A DNA stretch of 64,000 bases from Amycolatopsis acidiphila (lineage in GTDB: Bacteria > Actinomycetota > Actinomycetes > Mycobacteriales > Pseudonocardiaceae). Both the position numbers and the translations under genes were made by a program. Numbering within the stretch: position 1 is the stretch's first letter; every line of letters begins with the position of its first letter. Positions 30,978 through 40,319 of the stretch are shown piece after piece. The stretch is taken from contig NZ_CP090063.1 of assembly GCF_021391495.1 (NCBI RefSeq), positions 1 to 64,000 on the forward strand, written 5' to 3'. Under the pieces are notes generated by a model, which saw nothing but the letters and a program-made list of their open reading frames with translations, made no database searches and was not told where the DNA came from.

Positions 30978-32332
30978 CAACCACCGCCGCCCGGCGGGAA
31001 CGAGGTCGTCTGGCAGTCCGCCCCCGTCTGCCCGCTCGCGGACGTCGTCGGGGACGAGGAGGTGCTCTGCTGCTGCGGGTCGGCCGGGCTCGTGGGCTGC
31101 GTGCTGCAGTCCTTGAGCGTCTTGTACCGCAGGAAGTTGTTGATGTAGTCGCGCGCGGCCTGCAGGGTGTCCTTCTTGACGCCGTTGCGCACCGCGCTCT
31201 GCGCGTCCTGCTGCAGCTGCGGCACGGTCAGCACGTCGCACATCGAGCCGCCCGGCGGGCACGAGCCCTCCGCCTGCTGGTGCAGCTGGATACCCAGGAT
31301 GCTGCCCGGCACCCCGCGGAAGATGGCGACCTCGTTGTTGGTGCCCTCGCCCACGTAGTACTGGCTCAGCACGAAGTACCGGGTGGCGATGCCGCCCGCG
31401 GCGAGCAGCACGAGCACGAGCACGATGCCGACGAACCAGCGCCAGCGCTTGCGGCGCTTGGCCTTCGGGTTCTCCTCGAACGGCTCGGTCAGCTGAGGGG
31501 GCGGTGGCGGGGGTGCGGTGAGCGCCCGCGCGCGGGCCGCCGGTGAGTCGCCCTGGTGGTACTCGTCACTGCCGTCGCCTGCCGCGCCGCCCACGATCGG
31601 GGCGTCGTCGCCGAAGTCGACGTCGACCACGTCGGCGACGATCACCGTGACGTTGTCGGTGCCGCCGCCCTTGAGCGCCAGCTCGATCATCCGGTCCGCG
31701 CAGTCCTGCGGATCCGGGATCTGGATCGCCTCGGCGAGGGTCTCGTCGCTCACCATCCCGGACAACCCGTCCGAGCAGAGCAGGTAGCGGTCGCCGGCGC
31801 GGGCCTCGCGCACGGTCAGGCTCGGCTCGACCTCGTGCCCGGTGAGCGCTTTCAGCAGCAGCGAGCGCTGGGGGTGGGTCGCGGCCTGGTCGGCGGTGAT
31901 CCGGCCCTGCTCGAGCAGCTCGTTGACGAAGCTGTCGTCGCGGGTGATCTGCGCGAACTGGCTGTTGCGGAACAGGTACGCACGCGAGTCGCCGACGTGC
32001 ACCATGCCCATCCGCGAGCCGGAGAACAGCATCGCGGTCAGCGTGGTGCCCATGCCGTCGAGGTCGGGATCGTTCGCGACCAGCTCGGAGATCGCCGCGT
32101 TGCCGCCGCCGACAGCCTCTCTCAGCTGGGACAGCAGATCGTCGCCCGGCTCGTCGTCGTCGAGCGGAGCGAGGGAGGCGATGACCACTTTGCTGGCTAC
32201 CTCACCCGCGGCATGGCCACCCATGCCGTCGGCGAGTGCGAGCAGGCGGGGTCCGGCGTACACCGAGTCCTGGTTGCTGGAACGCACCAGGCCACGGTCG
32301 CTGCGGGCCGCGTAGCGAAGGACGAGTGTCAT
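30977..32332 (-). CDS. pstP: PP2C-type Ser/Thr protein phosphatase PstP
   Basis: A 451-residue transmembrane phosphatase that reverses PknA/PknB phosphorylation. The catalytic domain is about 1-240, with metal-binding residues in SNQD (20-22), ADGMGGH (34-40), CSDGLSG and GGTDNVT. After a polar, Pro-rich linker there is one membrane helix (about 303-323) and an extracellular domain of about 125 residues ending in Ser/Thr/Pro. A start ATG overlaps the fhaB stop (ATGA). Confidence 0.96.
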   Translation of the reverse strand: MTLVLRYAARSDRGLVRSSNQDSVYAGPRLLALADGMGGHAAGEVASKVVIASLAPLDDDEPGDDLLSQLREAVGGGNAAISELVANDPDLDGMGTTLTAMLFSGSRMGMVHVGDSRAYLFRNSQFAQITRDDSFVNELLEQGRITADQAATHPQRSLLLKALTGHEVEPSLTVREARAGDRYLLCSDGLSGMVSDETLAEAIQIPDPQDCADRMIELALKGGGTDNVTVIVADVVDVDFGDDAPIVGGAAGDGSDEYHQGDSPAARARALTAPPPPPPQLTEPFEENPKAKRRKRWRWFVGIVLVLVLLAAGGIATRYFVLSQYYVGEGTNNEVAIFRGVPGSILGIQLHQQAEGSCPPGGSMCDVLTVPQLQQDAQSAVRNGVKKDTLQAARDYINNFLRYKTLKDCSTQPTSPADPQQQSTSSSPTTSASGQTGADCQTTSFPPGGGG

Positions 32333-32796
32333 GGGCGAAGCTCGATCACCGTCTTGCCGATCCGGATGGGGACACCGAGTGGAACTCGGAGGGGTGCAGT
32401 GACCTTAGCCCGGTCGAGGTAAGTCCCGTTTGTGGATCCCAGATCTTCCACGTACCAGTCCGGGCCGCGCAGCGAGATGCGCGCGTGGCGGGTCGACGCG
32501 TAGTCGTCGTCCAGCACCAGCGTCGAGTCGTCGGCCCGGCCGATCGTGATCGGCCTGCCGTCGAGTGCGATCCGGGTCCCGGCCAGCACACCGTGGGTCA
32601 CGATGAGCTGGCGGGGAGTCTTGCCCGACCCTTTGGGCCGGTTGTTGTCCTTGCCCCGCCGCAGGCCGGGGATCGCCACTTTCAGCCCGGAGGCCGCGTA
32701 CAGATCGGACCGCACCACGCGGAGTGCGGCCAGCACGAACAACCAGAGCAGGATAAGAAAGCCCACCCTGGTGAGTTGAACGACCAGCTCTGGCAC
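32329..32796 (-). CDS. fhaB: FHA-domain membrane protein FhaB
   Basis: A 155-residue protein, the same length as mycobacterial FhaB. It starts at GTG 32796 (MPELVVQLTRVGFLILLWLF), with GGGAGC upstream and in register with the orthologue; the frame is open further up but not conserved. An N-terminal membrane helix is followed by an FHA domain (about 75-155) with the phosphothreonine-binding motifs GRADDSTL, STRHARI and GSTNGTYL. It recognises phosphorylated partners of PknA/PknB and PbpA. Confidence 0.94.
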   Translation of the reverse strand: MPELVVQLTRVGFLILLWLFVLAALRVVRSDLYAASGLKVAIPGLRRGKDNNRPKGSGKTPRQLIVTHGVLAGTRIALDGRPITIGRADDSTLVLDDDYASTRHARISLRGPDWYVEDLGSTNGTYLDRAKVTAPLRVPLGVPIRIGKTVIELRP

Positions 32797-32989
32797 CTGT
32801 TGTGTCAGCTCCCGCCTCTGTGCTCCCGCCCGTGACACCGGTGCGCCACGGGGCCCCGCCGGGGTAATTCTGCGGGACAGGGGATACCAGCTTCCCAGCG
32901 GCTACGCCAACCGGAACAGGCAGGTGGTTCTGACAGGTCCGCGGCGCGTCAGCGCTTCCGTTGAGGTGGTGGGGAAGCGGCCGGCCCAG

Positions 32990-34234
32990 TCAGCCCTGCG
33001 TACGGAAAACCAGCGACGAGTGCCCGACGCGGATGACGTCTCCGTCGGCCAGCTGCCAGGTCTGCACCGGGGTGCCGTTGACCGTGGTGCCGTTCGTGGA
33101 GCCGATGTCCGCCAGCGTCGCGCTCTGGCCGTCCCAGGTGATCTCCAGGTGGCGACGGGAGACGCCGGTGTCGGGCAGCCGGAAGTCCGCGTCCTGGCCG
33201 CGACCGACAACGTTGCCACCCTGCTTGAGCGAGTAGTTGCGGTTCGACCCGTCGTCGAGCTGCAGCGTCGCCGCCAGCTGACGGTTGCCGCCCTGGACCG
33301 CGGGCGGGGCGTAGCCCTGCTGGGCGTACGGGTCCGGCGTGCCCTGCGGCGGCGCGTAGCCACCCTGGGGCTGGCCGCCGTAGCCGCCGCCCTGGTCGTA
33401 GCCGGGCTGGGGCTGGCCGTAGCCGCCGCCCTGCTCGTAGCCGGGCTGGGGCTGGCCGTAGCCGGGCTGACCGTAGCCGCCGCCCTGCTCGTAACCGCCC
33501 TGCTCGTAACCGGGCTGGCCGCCGTAGCCGGGCTGGCCGCCGTAACCGCCGCCCTGCTCGTAGCCGGGCTGGGGCTGGCCGTAGCCGCCCTGGTCGTAAC
33601 CACCCTGCTGGCCGCCATAGCCGCCCTGCTCGTAGCCGGGCTGCTGGCCGTAACCACCCTGGTCGTACCCCTGCTGGCCGCCGTAGCCGCCCTGGTCGTA
33701 CCCGGGTTGTCCCTGCTGTCCGTAGCCGTACTGACCGCCATGCTGGCCGTACGGGTCACCCTGGTCGTATTGGCCGTAGCCGGGGGGCTGGCTCATTGCT
33801 GGGTCTCCTGCGTTGCTGGGTCGAGCTGGCCGTCCTGGACCCGGGCCGCCACTCGCGCTGACGTCCGGATCGACGGATGAACGGATCTTGAATTGTCCAG
33901 TATGCAGCGCCTCGTTGCGCGCGAGCGAGACTACGACGTCACCATAGGTGTCCCAGCCGTGCTCGGCGAGATGCTGTCCCACCGCTTCCGCGAGCACCCC
34001 GGTGACGCGCTGTTCGTCGCCGGCCATGCGGTCGTGATCCGCCCGGCCCAACGAGACCACGTAGTGGTTCGGGGCAAGCAGCCTACCGCCGGCCAGCTCA
34101 CGGACGTTGTCCTCGCTCTCCCGCTCCAGGGCTTGCGCCACCTCCTGGGTGACGACATTGCCTCCGAACATCCGCGCGAAGGTGTTGCCAACCAGGCTTT
34201 CCAGGCGTCGATCAAACCGTTCAACGCGGCCCAC
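32990..34234 (-). CDS. fhaA: FHA-domain protein FhaA (DUF3662 plus FHA)
   Basis: A 414-residue protein in three parts. The DUF3662 domain is about 1-120 ([32 protein letters not shown]). A low-complexity Gly/Tyr/Gln/Pro region spans about 150-315 with repeated [13 protein letters not shown] units. The C-terminal FHA domain is about 330-414 ([30 protein letters not shown]). In mycobacteria FhaA binds the pseudokinase MviN and restrains peptidoglycan synthesis. The GTG start has GGAG upstream. A 193-bp gap separates it from fhaB. Confidence 0.95.
   Translation of the reverse strand: MGRVERFDRRLESLVGNTFARMFGGNVVTQEVAQALERESEDNVRELAGGRLLAPNHYVVSLGRADHDRMAGDEQRVTGVLAEAVGQHLAEHGWDTYGDVVVSLARNEALHTGQFKIRSSVDPDVSASGGPGPGRPARPSNAGDPAMSQPPGYGQYDQGDPYGQHGGQYGYGQQGQPGYDQGGYGGQQGYDQGGYGQQPGYEQGGYGGQQGGYDQGGYGQPQPGYEQGGGYGGQPGYGGQPGYEQGGYEQGGGYGQPGYGQPQPGYEQGGGYGQPQPGYDQGGGYGGQPQGGYAPPQGTPDPYAQQGYAPPAVQGGNRQLAATLQLDDGSNRNYSLKQGGNVVGRGQDADFRLPDTGVSRRHLEITWDGQSATLADIGSTNGTTVNGTPVQTWQLADGDVIRVGHSSLVFRTQG
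33318..33786 (-). repeat. Coding tandem repeats in fhaA
   Basis: Imperfect repeats of about 24-48 bases encode Gly/Tyr/Gln/Pro units such as [12 protein letters not shown]. They look array-like at the DNA level but stay in frame throughout. They form the linker between the DUF3662 and FHA domains. Length may vary between strains by slippage. Confidence 0.75.
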
Positions 34235-34364
34235 CGGGACTCCTGGCCTCCTTCACGCGTGTGCTTTCGCACCCGATCCTATCGGCATCGGGGGCCTTCG
34301 ACACGGCCCCGGGGGAAACCGTCCGGAACGCCCTGATACAGTTTCCTGGCTGTCGCGGTTACTC

Positions 34365-34447
34365 GGGCGAGTGGCGGAATGGCAGACGCGCACGGTTCAG
34401 GTCCGTGTGTCCGAAAGGACGTGAGGGTTCAACTCCCTCCTCGCCCA
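34365..34447 (+). tRNA. leuT: tRNA-Leu (CAG anticodon)
   Basis: An 83-nt class II tRNA. The acceptor GGGCGAG pairs with CTCGCCC (34440-34446), with discriminator A. The anticodon stem CACGG/CCGTG encloses TTCAGGT, giving CAG. A long variable arm (TGTCCGAAAGGACG) is present. A tRNA-Leu beside fhaA is also found in mycobacteria. Confidence 0.96.
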
Positions 34448-34456
34448 CCTCGATGA

Positions 34457-34483
34457 GGGCCCCGGTTCCGACCGGGGCCCTTT
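34457..34483 (+). terminator. Terminator after tRNA-Leu
   Basis: A 10-bp stem (GGGCCCCGGT, 34457-34466, with 34471-34480), loop TCCG, and TTT directly after. It is a classical intrinsic terminator 9 bases after the tRNA. Confidence 0.8.
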
Positions 34484-34496
34484 CTCGTGGGGCTCA

Positions 34497-35393
34497 TCAC
34501 ATCGACGGGGTCCAGTCCGCGTTCGCACCGCAGAGCACCAGGCAGGGCAGCTCGCCGGAGACGTGGCCCGCGAGCCAGGCGGCGAACGGGGTCGCGGCGG
34601 CCGGCTCCACCGCCAGCCGGAACTCGTGCCACAGTAGGTCCCGCGCGGCGAGGATCTCCTCGTCGCCGACCAGGACCGAGCGAACCGGATGGCTGGTCAG
34701 GACCTCGAACGGCACGTCGCCGACGCGGGTCGCGCCCAGTGCGGACGACGCGACCGAATTCACTTCCGCGTCCACCGGGTGCCCGGCCGCCAGTGCCTGG
34801 TTCAGGCAACAGCAGTGCTGCGGCTCGGCCGCGACCGTCTGCCGTCCGCCGGAGCCCAGCGCGATACCCGCCGCGAGACCGCCACCGCCCACCGCGACCG
34901 CGATGACGTCGGTCTCCGGCACGTCTTCGACGATCTCCGCCGCCACCGTGCCCTGGCCGGCGATCACCGTGCGGTCGTTGTACGCCTCGACATACCGGGC
35001 GTTCGTCATCTCGTGCGCGGCCGCGGCGGCCTCCGCGTAGGTCGTGCCCACGCGGACGAGGCGGGCGCCGACCTCTTCGATCCGGCGCGCCTTGCTCTCC
35101 GGGATCGACACCGGCGCGTACACGGTCGCGGGCAGGCCGAGGATCGACGCGGCCGTCGCCACACCGATGCCGTGGTTGCCCCCGGAGGCGGTGACGACCT
35201 GATCCGGGCGCGGCCCGCTGAGCAGGGCGTTGAGCGCGCCCCGCAGCTTGAACGAGCCCGTCCGCTGCAACTGCTCCAGCTTGAGCACCAGCGGCCTGCC
35301 GTCGAACTCGGTGCGCAGGACCGGGGTGTGGCGGACGTAACGGCGGATCCGCTCGGCGGCGGCGGTGACCTCGGCGGAGAGGGTGGCTGTCAT
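34497..35393 (-). CDS. Threonine/serine dehydratase-like PLP enzyme (second copy)
   Basis: A 298-residue fold-type II enzyme. The PLP lysine is in GSFKLRGALNAL (about K49), the asparagine loop in ASGGNHGIG, and the phosphate loop in VGGGGLAAG. It differs considerably from the enzyme at 14978-15925, so it is a paralogue and not a recent copy. An unusual Cys-Cys-Cys run (QHCCCLNQ) follows the substrate region. The divergent LysR gene, 74 bp away, is the likely regulator, with deamination of a hydroxyamino acid as the likely role. Confidence 0.85.
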   Translation of the reverse strand: MTATLSAEVTAAAERIRRYVRHTPVLRTEFDGRPLVLKLEQLQRTGSFKLRGALNALLSGPRPDQVVTASGGNHGIGVATAASILGLPATVYAPVSIPESKARRIEEVGARLVRVGTTYAEAAAAAHEMTNARYVEAYNDRTVIAGQGTVAAEIVEDVPETDVIAVAVGGGGLAAGIALGSGGRQTVAAEPQHCCCLNQALAAGHPVDAEVNSVASSALGATRVGDVPFEVLTSHPVRSVLVGDEEILAARDLLWHEFRLAVEPAAATPFAAWLAGHVSGELPCLVLCGANADWTPSM

Positions 35394-35467
35394 ATCCCTA
35401 CTGTGCGCGCGACGGGCAATTAGCTGTTAGCGCCTTCCCCTAAGCCGAGTTAAGCGATACTTATGGC

Positions 35468-36367
35468 GTGCTCTCCGCCGAACGCCTGCGTGTGCTGGTC
35501 GAGGTCGCCCATGCCGGTTCGATCGCGACGGCCGCCCGCCGGATGGGCTTCACGCCGTCCGCCCTGTCGCAGCAGCTGTCCCGGCTCGAACGCGAGGTGG
35601 GCTGCGCATTGCTGGAGCGGCGGCCGACCGGGGCTTCGCTCACGGCGGCGGGCCGGACGCTGGTCGGCCACGGCGAGATCGTCGCGGGCGAGCTGCGCGC
35701 GGCCGAACAGGCGCTCGCCGAGCTGCGGCGACAGCCGGCGGCGGAGCTGGGCATCGGCACCTTCGCCACCGCGGGCCAGGTTCTCGTGCCGCCGGCGCTC
35801 CGGGCGTTCCGCGCGGCACATCCGCGCACCCGGCTGCGGCTGGTCGACCTCGAACCCCCCGACGGCTACGACCTGGTCGTCGCGGGGGAGCTGGACCTGC
35901 TGATCACCCACCGCTATCCGGGGGTCCGGCTGCCGCCGTCGCGGGGCCTGGCCCGCCGGGCGCTGCTGTCCGACCGGCTCCGGCTGGTCCTGCCCGGGGA
36001 CCATCCGCTCGCCACCGCGCGGCAGATCCGGTTCGACGACCTCGCGGGGGAGGACTGGATCTCCGGGGACGCCCAGGCGCCCAGCCGGATCTGCCTGGAC
36101 AGCCTCATCGCGGAGACAGGCGTCGAACCGCGGGTGGCCTACGAGACACGCGACTACGCGGCGATCCTCGCGCTGGTGCGGGCCGGTCTCGGTGTCGCGT
36201 TCGTACCGGAGAGCCTGCTCGGCACCGCCGCCCGCGACCGGATCGTGGTGCGGGACCTGCCCGGGCGGCGGCCGGTGCGCGAGGTGCTCACCGTGCATCG
36301 CGAACGGCCTCCCGCGCAGGTCACGACCATGGTGACGCTGCTGCGGGAGGCCGGCGACGCGCGCTAG
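35468..36367 (+). CDS. LysR family transcriptional regulator
   Basis: A 299-residue LTTR. The N-terminal helix-turn-helix (VEVAHAGSIATAARRMGFTP, SALSQQLSRLERE) covers about 1-60, and a periplasmic-binding-like effector domain runs from about 88 to 295. GTG start at 35468. Divergent placement from the dehydratase gene is the classic LTTR arrangement, so it probably controls that gene and itself. The 74-bp spacer contains TAAGCC-GAGT-TAAGCG direct repeats near 35441. The stop overlaps the convergent FKBP gene by 4 bases. Confidence 0.88.
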   Translation: MLSAERLRVLVEVAHAGSIATAARRMGFTPSALSQQLSRLEREVGCALLERRPTGASLTAAGRTLVGHGEIVAGELRAAEQALAELRRQPAAELGIGTFATAGQVLVPPALRAFRAAHPRTRLRLVDLEPPDGYDLVVAGELDLLITHRYPGVRLPPSRGLARRALLSDRLRLVLPGDHPLATARQIRFDDLAGEDWISGDAQAPSRICLDSLIAETGVEPRVAYETRDYAAILALVRAGLGVAFVPESLLGTAARDRIVVRDLPGRRPVREVLTVHRERPPAQVTTMVTLLREAGDAR

Positions 36368-36738
36368 CCGACCTCGACGAGGTCGACCACGAAGATCAGG
36401 GTCTCGTTGGGCTTGATCACGCCGCCCGCGCCGCGCTCGCCGTAGGCCAGCTGCGGCGGGATGACCAGCTTGCGCCGGCCGCCGACCTTCATACCCTGCA
36501 CGCCCTGATCCCAGCCTGGGATGACGTGGCCCTGGCCGAGCGGGAAGCGCAGCGGCTGCCCGCGGTTCCAGGACGCGTCGAACTCCTCGCCCGTGGAGTG
36601 CGAGACCCCGACGTAGTGCACGGACACGACCTTGCCCGCGGTCGCCTCGGGGCCTTCGCCGACGGTCACGTCGAGCACCTCGAGATCGGCGGGCGGCGGC
36701 CCGTCGGGGCGGTCCACCTCGGGCTTCTGCAATGCCAT
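36364..36738 (-). CDS. FKBP-type peptidyl-prolyl isomerase
   Basis: A 124-residue cytoplasmic FKBP. Family motifs are VSVHYVGVSHSTGEEFDASW, FPLGQGHVIPGWDQG, GVQGMKVGGRRKLVIPP and the LAYGERGAGG loop. It catalyses cis-trans isomerisation of Xaa-Pro bonds. The ATG 36738 (MALQKPEV) is preceded by GAGGAG, so the GTG two codons upstream is not used. It has no signal peptide. Confidence 0.92.
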   Translation of the reverse strand: MALQKPEVDRPDGPPPADLEVLDVTVGEGPEATAGKVVSVHYVGVSHSTGEEFDASWNRGQPLRFPLGQGHVIPGWDQGVQGMKVGGRRKLVIPPQLAYGERGAGGVIKPNETLIFVVDLVEVG

Positions 36739-36817
36739 GGTCACTCCTCGTTTTCCGGTCGCTGCACCGTATCGACCCTATGCCCGGGTCGCACCCCGGC
36801 GGCTTAGGCTGGGCTGC

Positions 36818-37864
36818 ATGAACGACTGGTCACCACGTACCCGTGCGGTCGCCGCGGGCCGTCCGAGTGGGCCGGGCGAGCCGCTGAACACGCCGATCGT
36901 GGCGACCAGCACGTACGTCGCCGGTGGCGGCTTCACCTACGCGCGCGAGAGCGGCACGCCGACCTGGGTCGCGCTGGAGGACGCCGTCGGCGCGCTCGAA
37001 GGCGGCCACGCGACGGCGTTCGCGTCCGGGATCGGGGCCATCGCGGCGGCGTTCGAGCTGTTCCCCATCGGCGCCGAGGTCGCCGTGCCCACGTTCTCCT
37101 ACTCCGGCACCCGCGGGTTGCTCCAGCACGCCGAGAAGCAGGGCCGGTTCAAGGTCCGGCAGCTCGACCCGGAGGACACCCCGGCCTGGCAGGCCGCGGC
37201 CGACGAGGTGGACGTGCTGTGGATCGAGTCGCCGACGAACCCGACGCTGCACCTGATCGACATCGCACCGCTCACCGGTCGTCGCGCGAAGGTCGTCGTG
37301 GACAACACCTTCGCCACCCCGCTCGCGCAGCAGCCGCTCGCGCTGGGCGCGGACATCGTCGTGCACAGCGCGACCAAGCTCATCGGCGGGCACAGCGACC
37401 TGCTGCTCGGCATCACCATCGCCGCGGACGAGACGCTCGCGCAGGAGCTTCGCGACGCCCGCACCCGCAATGGCGCGACGCCGGGCGCGCTGGAGGCGTG
37501 GCTCGCGCTGCGGGGGCTGCGCACGATGCCGGTGCGGCTGGCCGAGCAGTCGAAGACCGCCGCGCTGCTGGCCGAGCGGTTGTCCGCGCACGAAGCCGTG
37601 ACGAGGGTCAGCTATCCCGGACAGGGCATGATGATCGCCTTCGAGCTGGCCGACGCCCCGGCGGCGGAGCGGTTCATCGCCGGGCTGGAGCTGATCGTGC
37701 ACGCGACCAGCCTCGGCGGCGTGGAAAGCCTGGTCGAGCGGCGTGGGATGTACGCGCTCGAGACGCACGTGCCGCCGGGCCTGATCCGGTTCAGCGTCGG
37801 GCTCGAAGATCCCGAGGATCTGTGGCGGGACCTGGCGAGGGCGCTCGGTCAGCCCTCGTCTTGA
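36818..37864 (+). CDS. Cys/Met metabolism PLP enzyme (cystathionine gamma-lyase/synthase type), short
   Basis: A 348-residue fold-type I enzyme. The PLP lysine is K187 in SATKLIGGHSD and the cofactor aspartate is about D162 in VVDNTF. It acts on cystathionine-type substrates by gamma or beta elimination or replacement. It is about 30-40 residues shorter than usual. The small domain lacks the normal segment after the VSYPG motif, passing directly to MMIAFEL. The active-site region is intact. It is 32 bp upstream of the ABC importer operon and could be cotranscribed. Confidence 0.85.
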   Translation: MNDWSPRTRAVAAGRPSGPGEPLNTPIVATSTYVAGGGFTYARESGTPTWVALEDAVGALEGGHATAFASGIGAIAAAFELFPIGAEVAVPTFSYSGTRGLLQHAEKQGRFKVRQLDPEDTPAWQAAADEVDVLWIESPTNPTLHLIDIAPLTGRRAKVVVDNTFATPLAQQPLALGADIVVHSATKLIGGHSDLLLGITIAADETLAQELRDARTRNGATPGALEAWLALRGLRTMPVRLAEQSKTAALLAERLSAHEAVTRVSYPGQGMMIAFELADAPAAERFIAGLELIVHATSLGGVESLVERRGMYALETHVPPGLIRFSVGLEDPEDLWRDLARALGQPSS

Positions 37865-37896
37865 CCTTGTTCGCGCCCGGGTGCGAGCCTGCGTGG

Positions 37897-39378
37897 GTGA
37901 GGGTCCGGAACGGCGCGTTGGCGCTTGTGCTGCTGGTGCTGGCCGGCTGTTCGGCGGGCTCCACCGCTTCGGTGAGCACCGGTCCGGACACGTTGTCCGT
38001 CGGGTTCGCCGCCGAGCCGGAGAACTTCGACTTCACCCGCACCGACGGCGCCGCCATCCCGCAGGCCCTGCTCTACAACGTCTACGAGGGCCTGGTGAAG
38101 CTCGACGCCGACGGGAAGATCGTGCCGCTGCTGGCGAAGTCGTGGACGATCAGCCCGGACCGCACCAGCTACGACTTCCAGCTGCAGCCCGGCGTGAAGT
38201 TCAGCGATGGCGCACCCTTCACGGCCGCGGACGTGAAGTTCTCCATCGACCGGGTCAAGACCGCGTGGACGATCTCGATCAAGTCCAAAATGGATGTCGT
38301 CGACCACGTGGACGTCGTCGACCCGCTGCACGTCCGCGTCGTGCTGAAGAAACCCAGCAACGGCTGGCTGTTCGACATGACCAGCCGGGTCGGCGCGATG
38401 TTCAGCCCCACCGGGATCGCCGATCTGGCGAACAAACCCGTCGGCACCGGCCCGTACGTGGTGGCGGAGCGCCGGCGCGGGGACTCGATCATCCTGCGGC
38501 AGAACACCGCGTACTGGGGCGCGAAACCGGCGTACAAGACGGTGGTGCTCAAGTACATCAAGGACCCGACTGCGCTCAACAACGCCTTGCTGAGCAATGG
38601 GATCGACGTCATCTCCACGATCACCGCGCCCGACTCGATCCCGCAGTTCGAGACCGACAACCGGTTCACCGTCCTGCAGGGCACCACGAACAGCGAGGTG
38701 GTGCTGTCGTTCAACGGCGACCGCGCACCGCTGAACGACGTCCGCGTGCGGCAGGCGCTCACGCTCGCGATCGACCGCAAGGCACTGCTGGCGACGGCGT
38801 GGGCGAACCGCGGCACCCTGATCGGCAGCATGGTCCCGCCGACGGACCCCTGGTACGAGGACCTGTCCGGCTACTACCCGTACGACCCGGCGAAGGCCAA
38901 GGCGCTGCTCGCCCAGGCGGGGCAGCCGAACCTGTCGCTGCGGCTGCGCATCCCCAACCTGTCCTACGCCGTGTCCGCCGCGCAGGTGGTCGCTTCGGAC
39001 CTCGCCGACATCGGGGTGCGGGTGAGCATCGAGCCGCTCGACTTCCCCGCGGTGTGGCTCAAGCAGGTGTTCACCGACCACGACTTCGACATGTCGATCG
39101 TGCAGCACGTCGAAGCGCGGGACATCACCACGTTCGGCGCCCCGACGTACTACTGGGGCTACCACAACCCGCGGGTCCAGCAGTTGCTCGCGAAAGCCGA
39201 TGCCGGCACCCCGCAGGAGCAGGTCGAGGACATGAAGCAGGTGGCCAGGACGATCACGGCCGACGCGGCCGCCGACTGGCTGTTCCTGTTCCCGAACGTC
39301 GTGGTGGCGAAGAAGAAGGTGCACGGACTCGCGCGGAACCAGGTCAGCGAGTCCTTCGATCTCACGGGGCTGTCATGA
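37897..39378 (+). CDS. Peptide/nickel-type ABC transporter substrate-binding lipoprotein
   Basis: A 493-residue SBP family 5 lipoprotein. The signal ends in VLAGC (about C18). Typical motifs are LYNVYEGLVKLDADGKIVP, GVKFSDGAPFTAADVKFS and GTGPYVV. It binds di/oligopeptides, opines, nickel chelates or related amides outside the membrane. GTG 37897 gives the signal peptide; upstream frame does not. Its stop overlaps the next gene as ATGA. First gene of an eight-gene catabolic operon. Confidence 0.92.
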   Translation: MRVRNGALALVLLVLAGCSAGSTASVSTGPDTLSVGFAAEPENFDFTRTDGAAIPQALLYNVYEGLVKLDADGKIVPLLAKSWTISPDRTSYDFQLQPGVKFSDGAPFTAADVKFSIDRVKTAWTISIKSKMDVVDHVDVVDPLHVRVVLKKPSNGWLFDMTSRVGAMFSPTGIADLANKPVGTGPYVVAERRRGDSIILRQNTAYWGAKPAYKTVVLKYIKDPTALNNALLSNGIDVISTITAPDSIPQFETDNRFTVLQGTTNSEVVLSFNGDRAPLNDVRVRQALTLAIDRKALLATAWANRGTLIGSMVPPTDPWYEDLSGYYPYDPAKAKALLAQAGQPNLSLRLRIPNLSYAVSAAQVVASDLADIGVRVSIEPLDFPAVWLKQVFTDHDFDMSIVQHVEARDITTFGAPTYYWGYHNPRVQQLLAKADAGTPQEQVEDMKQVARTITADAAADWLFLFPNVVVAKKKVHGLARNQVSESFDLTGLS

Positions 39379-40319
39379 CCGCCCTGTTGCGCCGGACGGC
39401 GATCCTCGTCGTCAGCGTGTTCGTCGCGTCGACCATCGTGTTCGCCTTCATGGCCGTGCTGCCCGGTGACCCGGCGCAGGTCGCGCTCGGGGTGAACACG
39501 ACCCCGGAGCTGCTCGCGCGGACGCGGCACGACTTCGGGCTCGACCGCCCGCTGGTCACGCAGTACCTCAGCTGGATGGGCGGGGTGCTGCACGGCGACT
39601 TCGGGCGCTCCTACGTCACCGGCGAGGCGATCGGGCCGCAGCTGGTCGACCGGCTCGGCGTGACGCTGTGGCTCGTCGGGGCCGGGATGCTGGTCGCGCT
39701 CGTGCTCGCGATCCCGTTCGGCACGCTCGCCGCGACCTGGCACCGGCGCGCGTCCGGTGCGGCGATCTCCGGGCTTTCGCAGCTGGGGGTCGCGGTGCCC
39801 GCGTTCCTCGCCGGAATCCTGCTGGTGCAGGTGTTCGCGGTGCAGCTGCGCTGGTTGCCCTCGGGCGGCTGGACGCCACCGGACCAGAACGCGGGCGAGT
39901 TCGTGCGCGGGCTGATCCTGCCCGCGCTGTCGCTGGGCATCGTGCAGGCCGCGGTGCTCACCCGCTACGTCCGCTCGGCGGTGCTCGACACCCTCAACCA
40001 GGACTACCTGCGCACCGCGCGGTCGAAGGGGTTGCGGCCGTATCCCGCGTTGCTGCGCCACGGGCTGCGCAACGCCGCGGTACCCGTCGTGACGGTGCTG
40101 GGCCTGCAGCTCACGACGCTGCTGATCGGTGCGGTGGTGGTCGAGCGGGTGTTCGTGCTGCCGGGGCTGGGCAGCATGCTGCTGGACTCGGTGTCCTCGC
40201 GGGATCTGCTGACCGTGCAGGGGATCGTGCTGGTGCTGGTGGTCGCGGTGCTGCTGGTCAACTACCTCGTCGACGTGCTGTACGTCGTGATCGACCCCAG
40301 GTTGCGGGTGCGGCGATGA
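39375..40319 (+). CDS. ABC transporter permease (DppB/NikB type)
   Basis: A 314-residue permease with an N-terminal membrane helix and five further helices. The EAA-like loop is DYLRTARSKGLRPYPALLRHGLRNA near the C-terminal third. ATG overlaps the SBP stop by 4 bases. It forms the channel with the following permease. Confidence 0.92.
   Translation: MTALLRRTAILVVSVFVASTIVFAFMAVLPGDPAQVALGVNTTPELLARTRHDFGLDRPLVTQYLSWMGGVLHGDFGRSYVTGEAIGPQLVDRLGVTLWLVGAGMLVALVLAIPFGTLAATWHRRASGAAISGLSQLGVAVPAFLAGILLVQVFAVQLRWLPSGGWTPPDQNAGEFVRGLILPALSLGIVQAAVLTRYVRSAVLDTLNQDYLRTARSKGLRPYPALLRHGLRNAAVPVVTVLGLQLTTLLIGAVVVERVFVLPGLGSMLLDSVSSRDLLTVQGIVLVLVVAVLLVNYLVDVLYVVIDPRLRVRR

Noticed and set aside
33318..33786. 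Array-like repeats at first sight similar to a CRISPR
   Set aside because: Repeats are imperfect, in frame, and lie inside fhaA as the coding sequence of a low-complexity linker; there are no unique spacers or cas genes.
14978..35393. The two dehydratase genes as a recent duplication
   Set aside because: Their sequences differ widely, apart from the shared PLP motifs, so they are old paralogues.
37881..39374. Frame open upstream of the first ABC permease, as a fused protein
   Set aside because: The upstream part is an out-of-frame reading of the substrate-binding protein gene; the permease begins at ATG 39375 with an overlapping stop.
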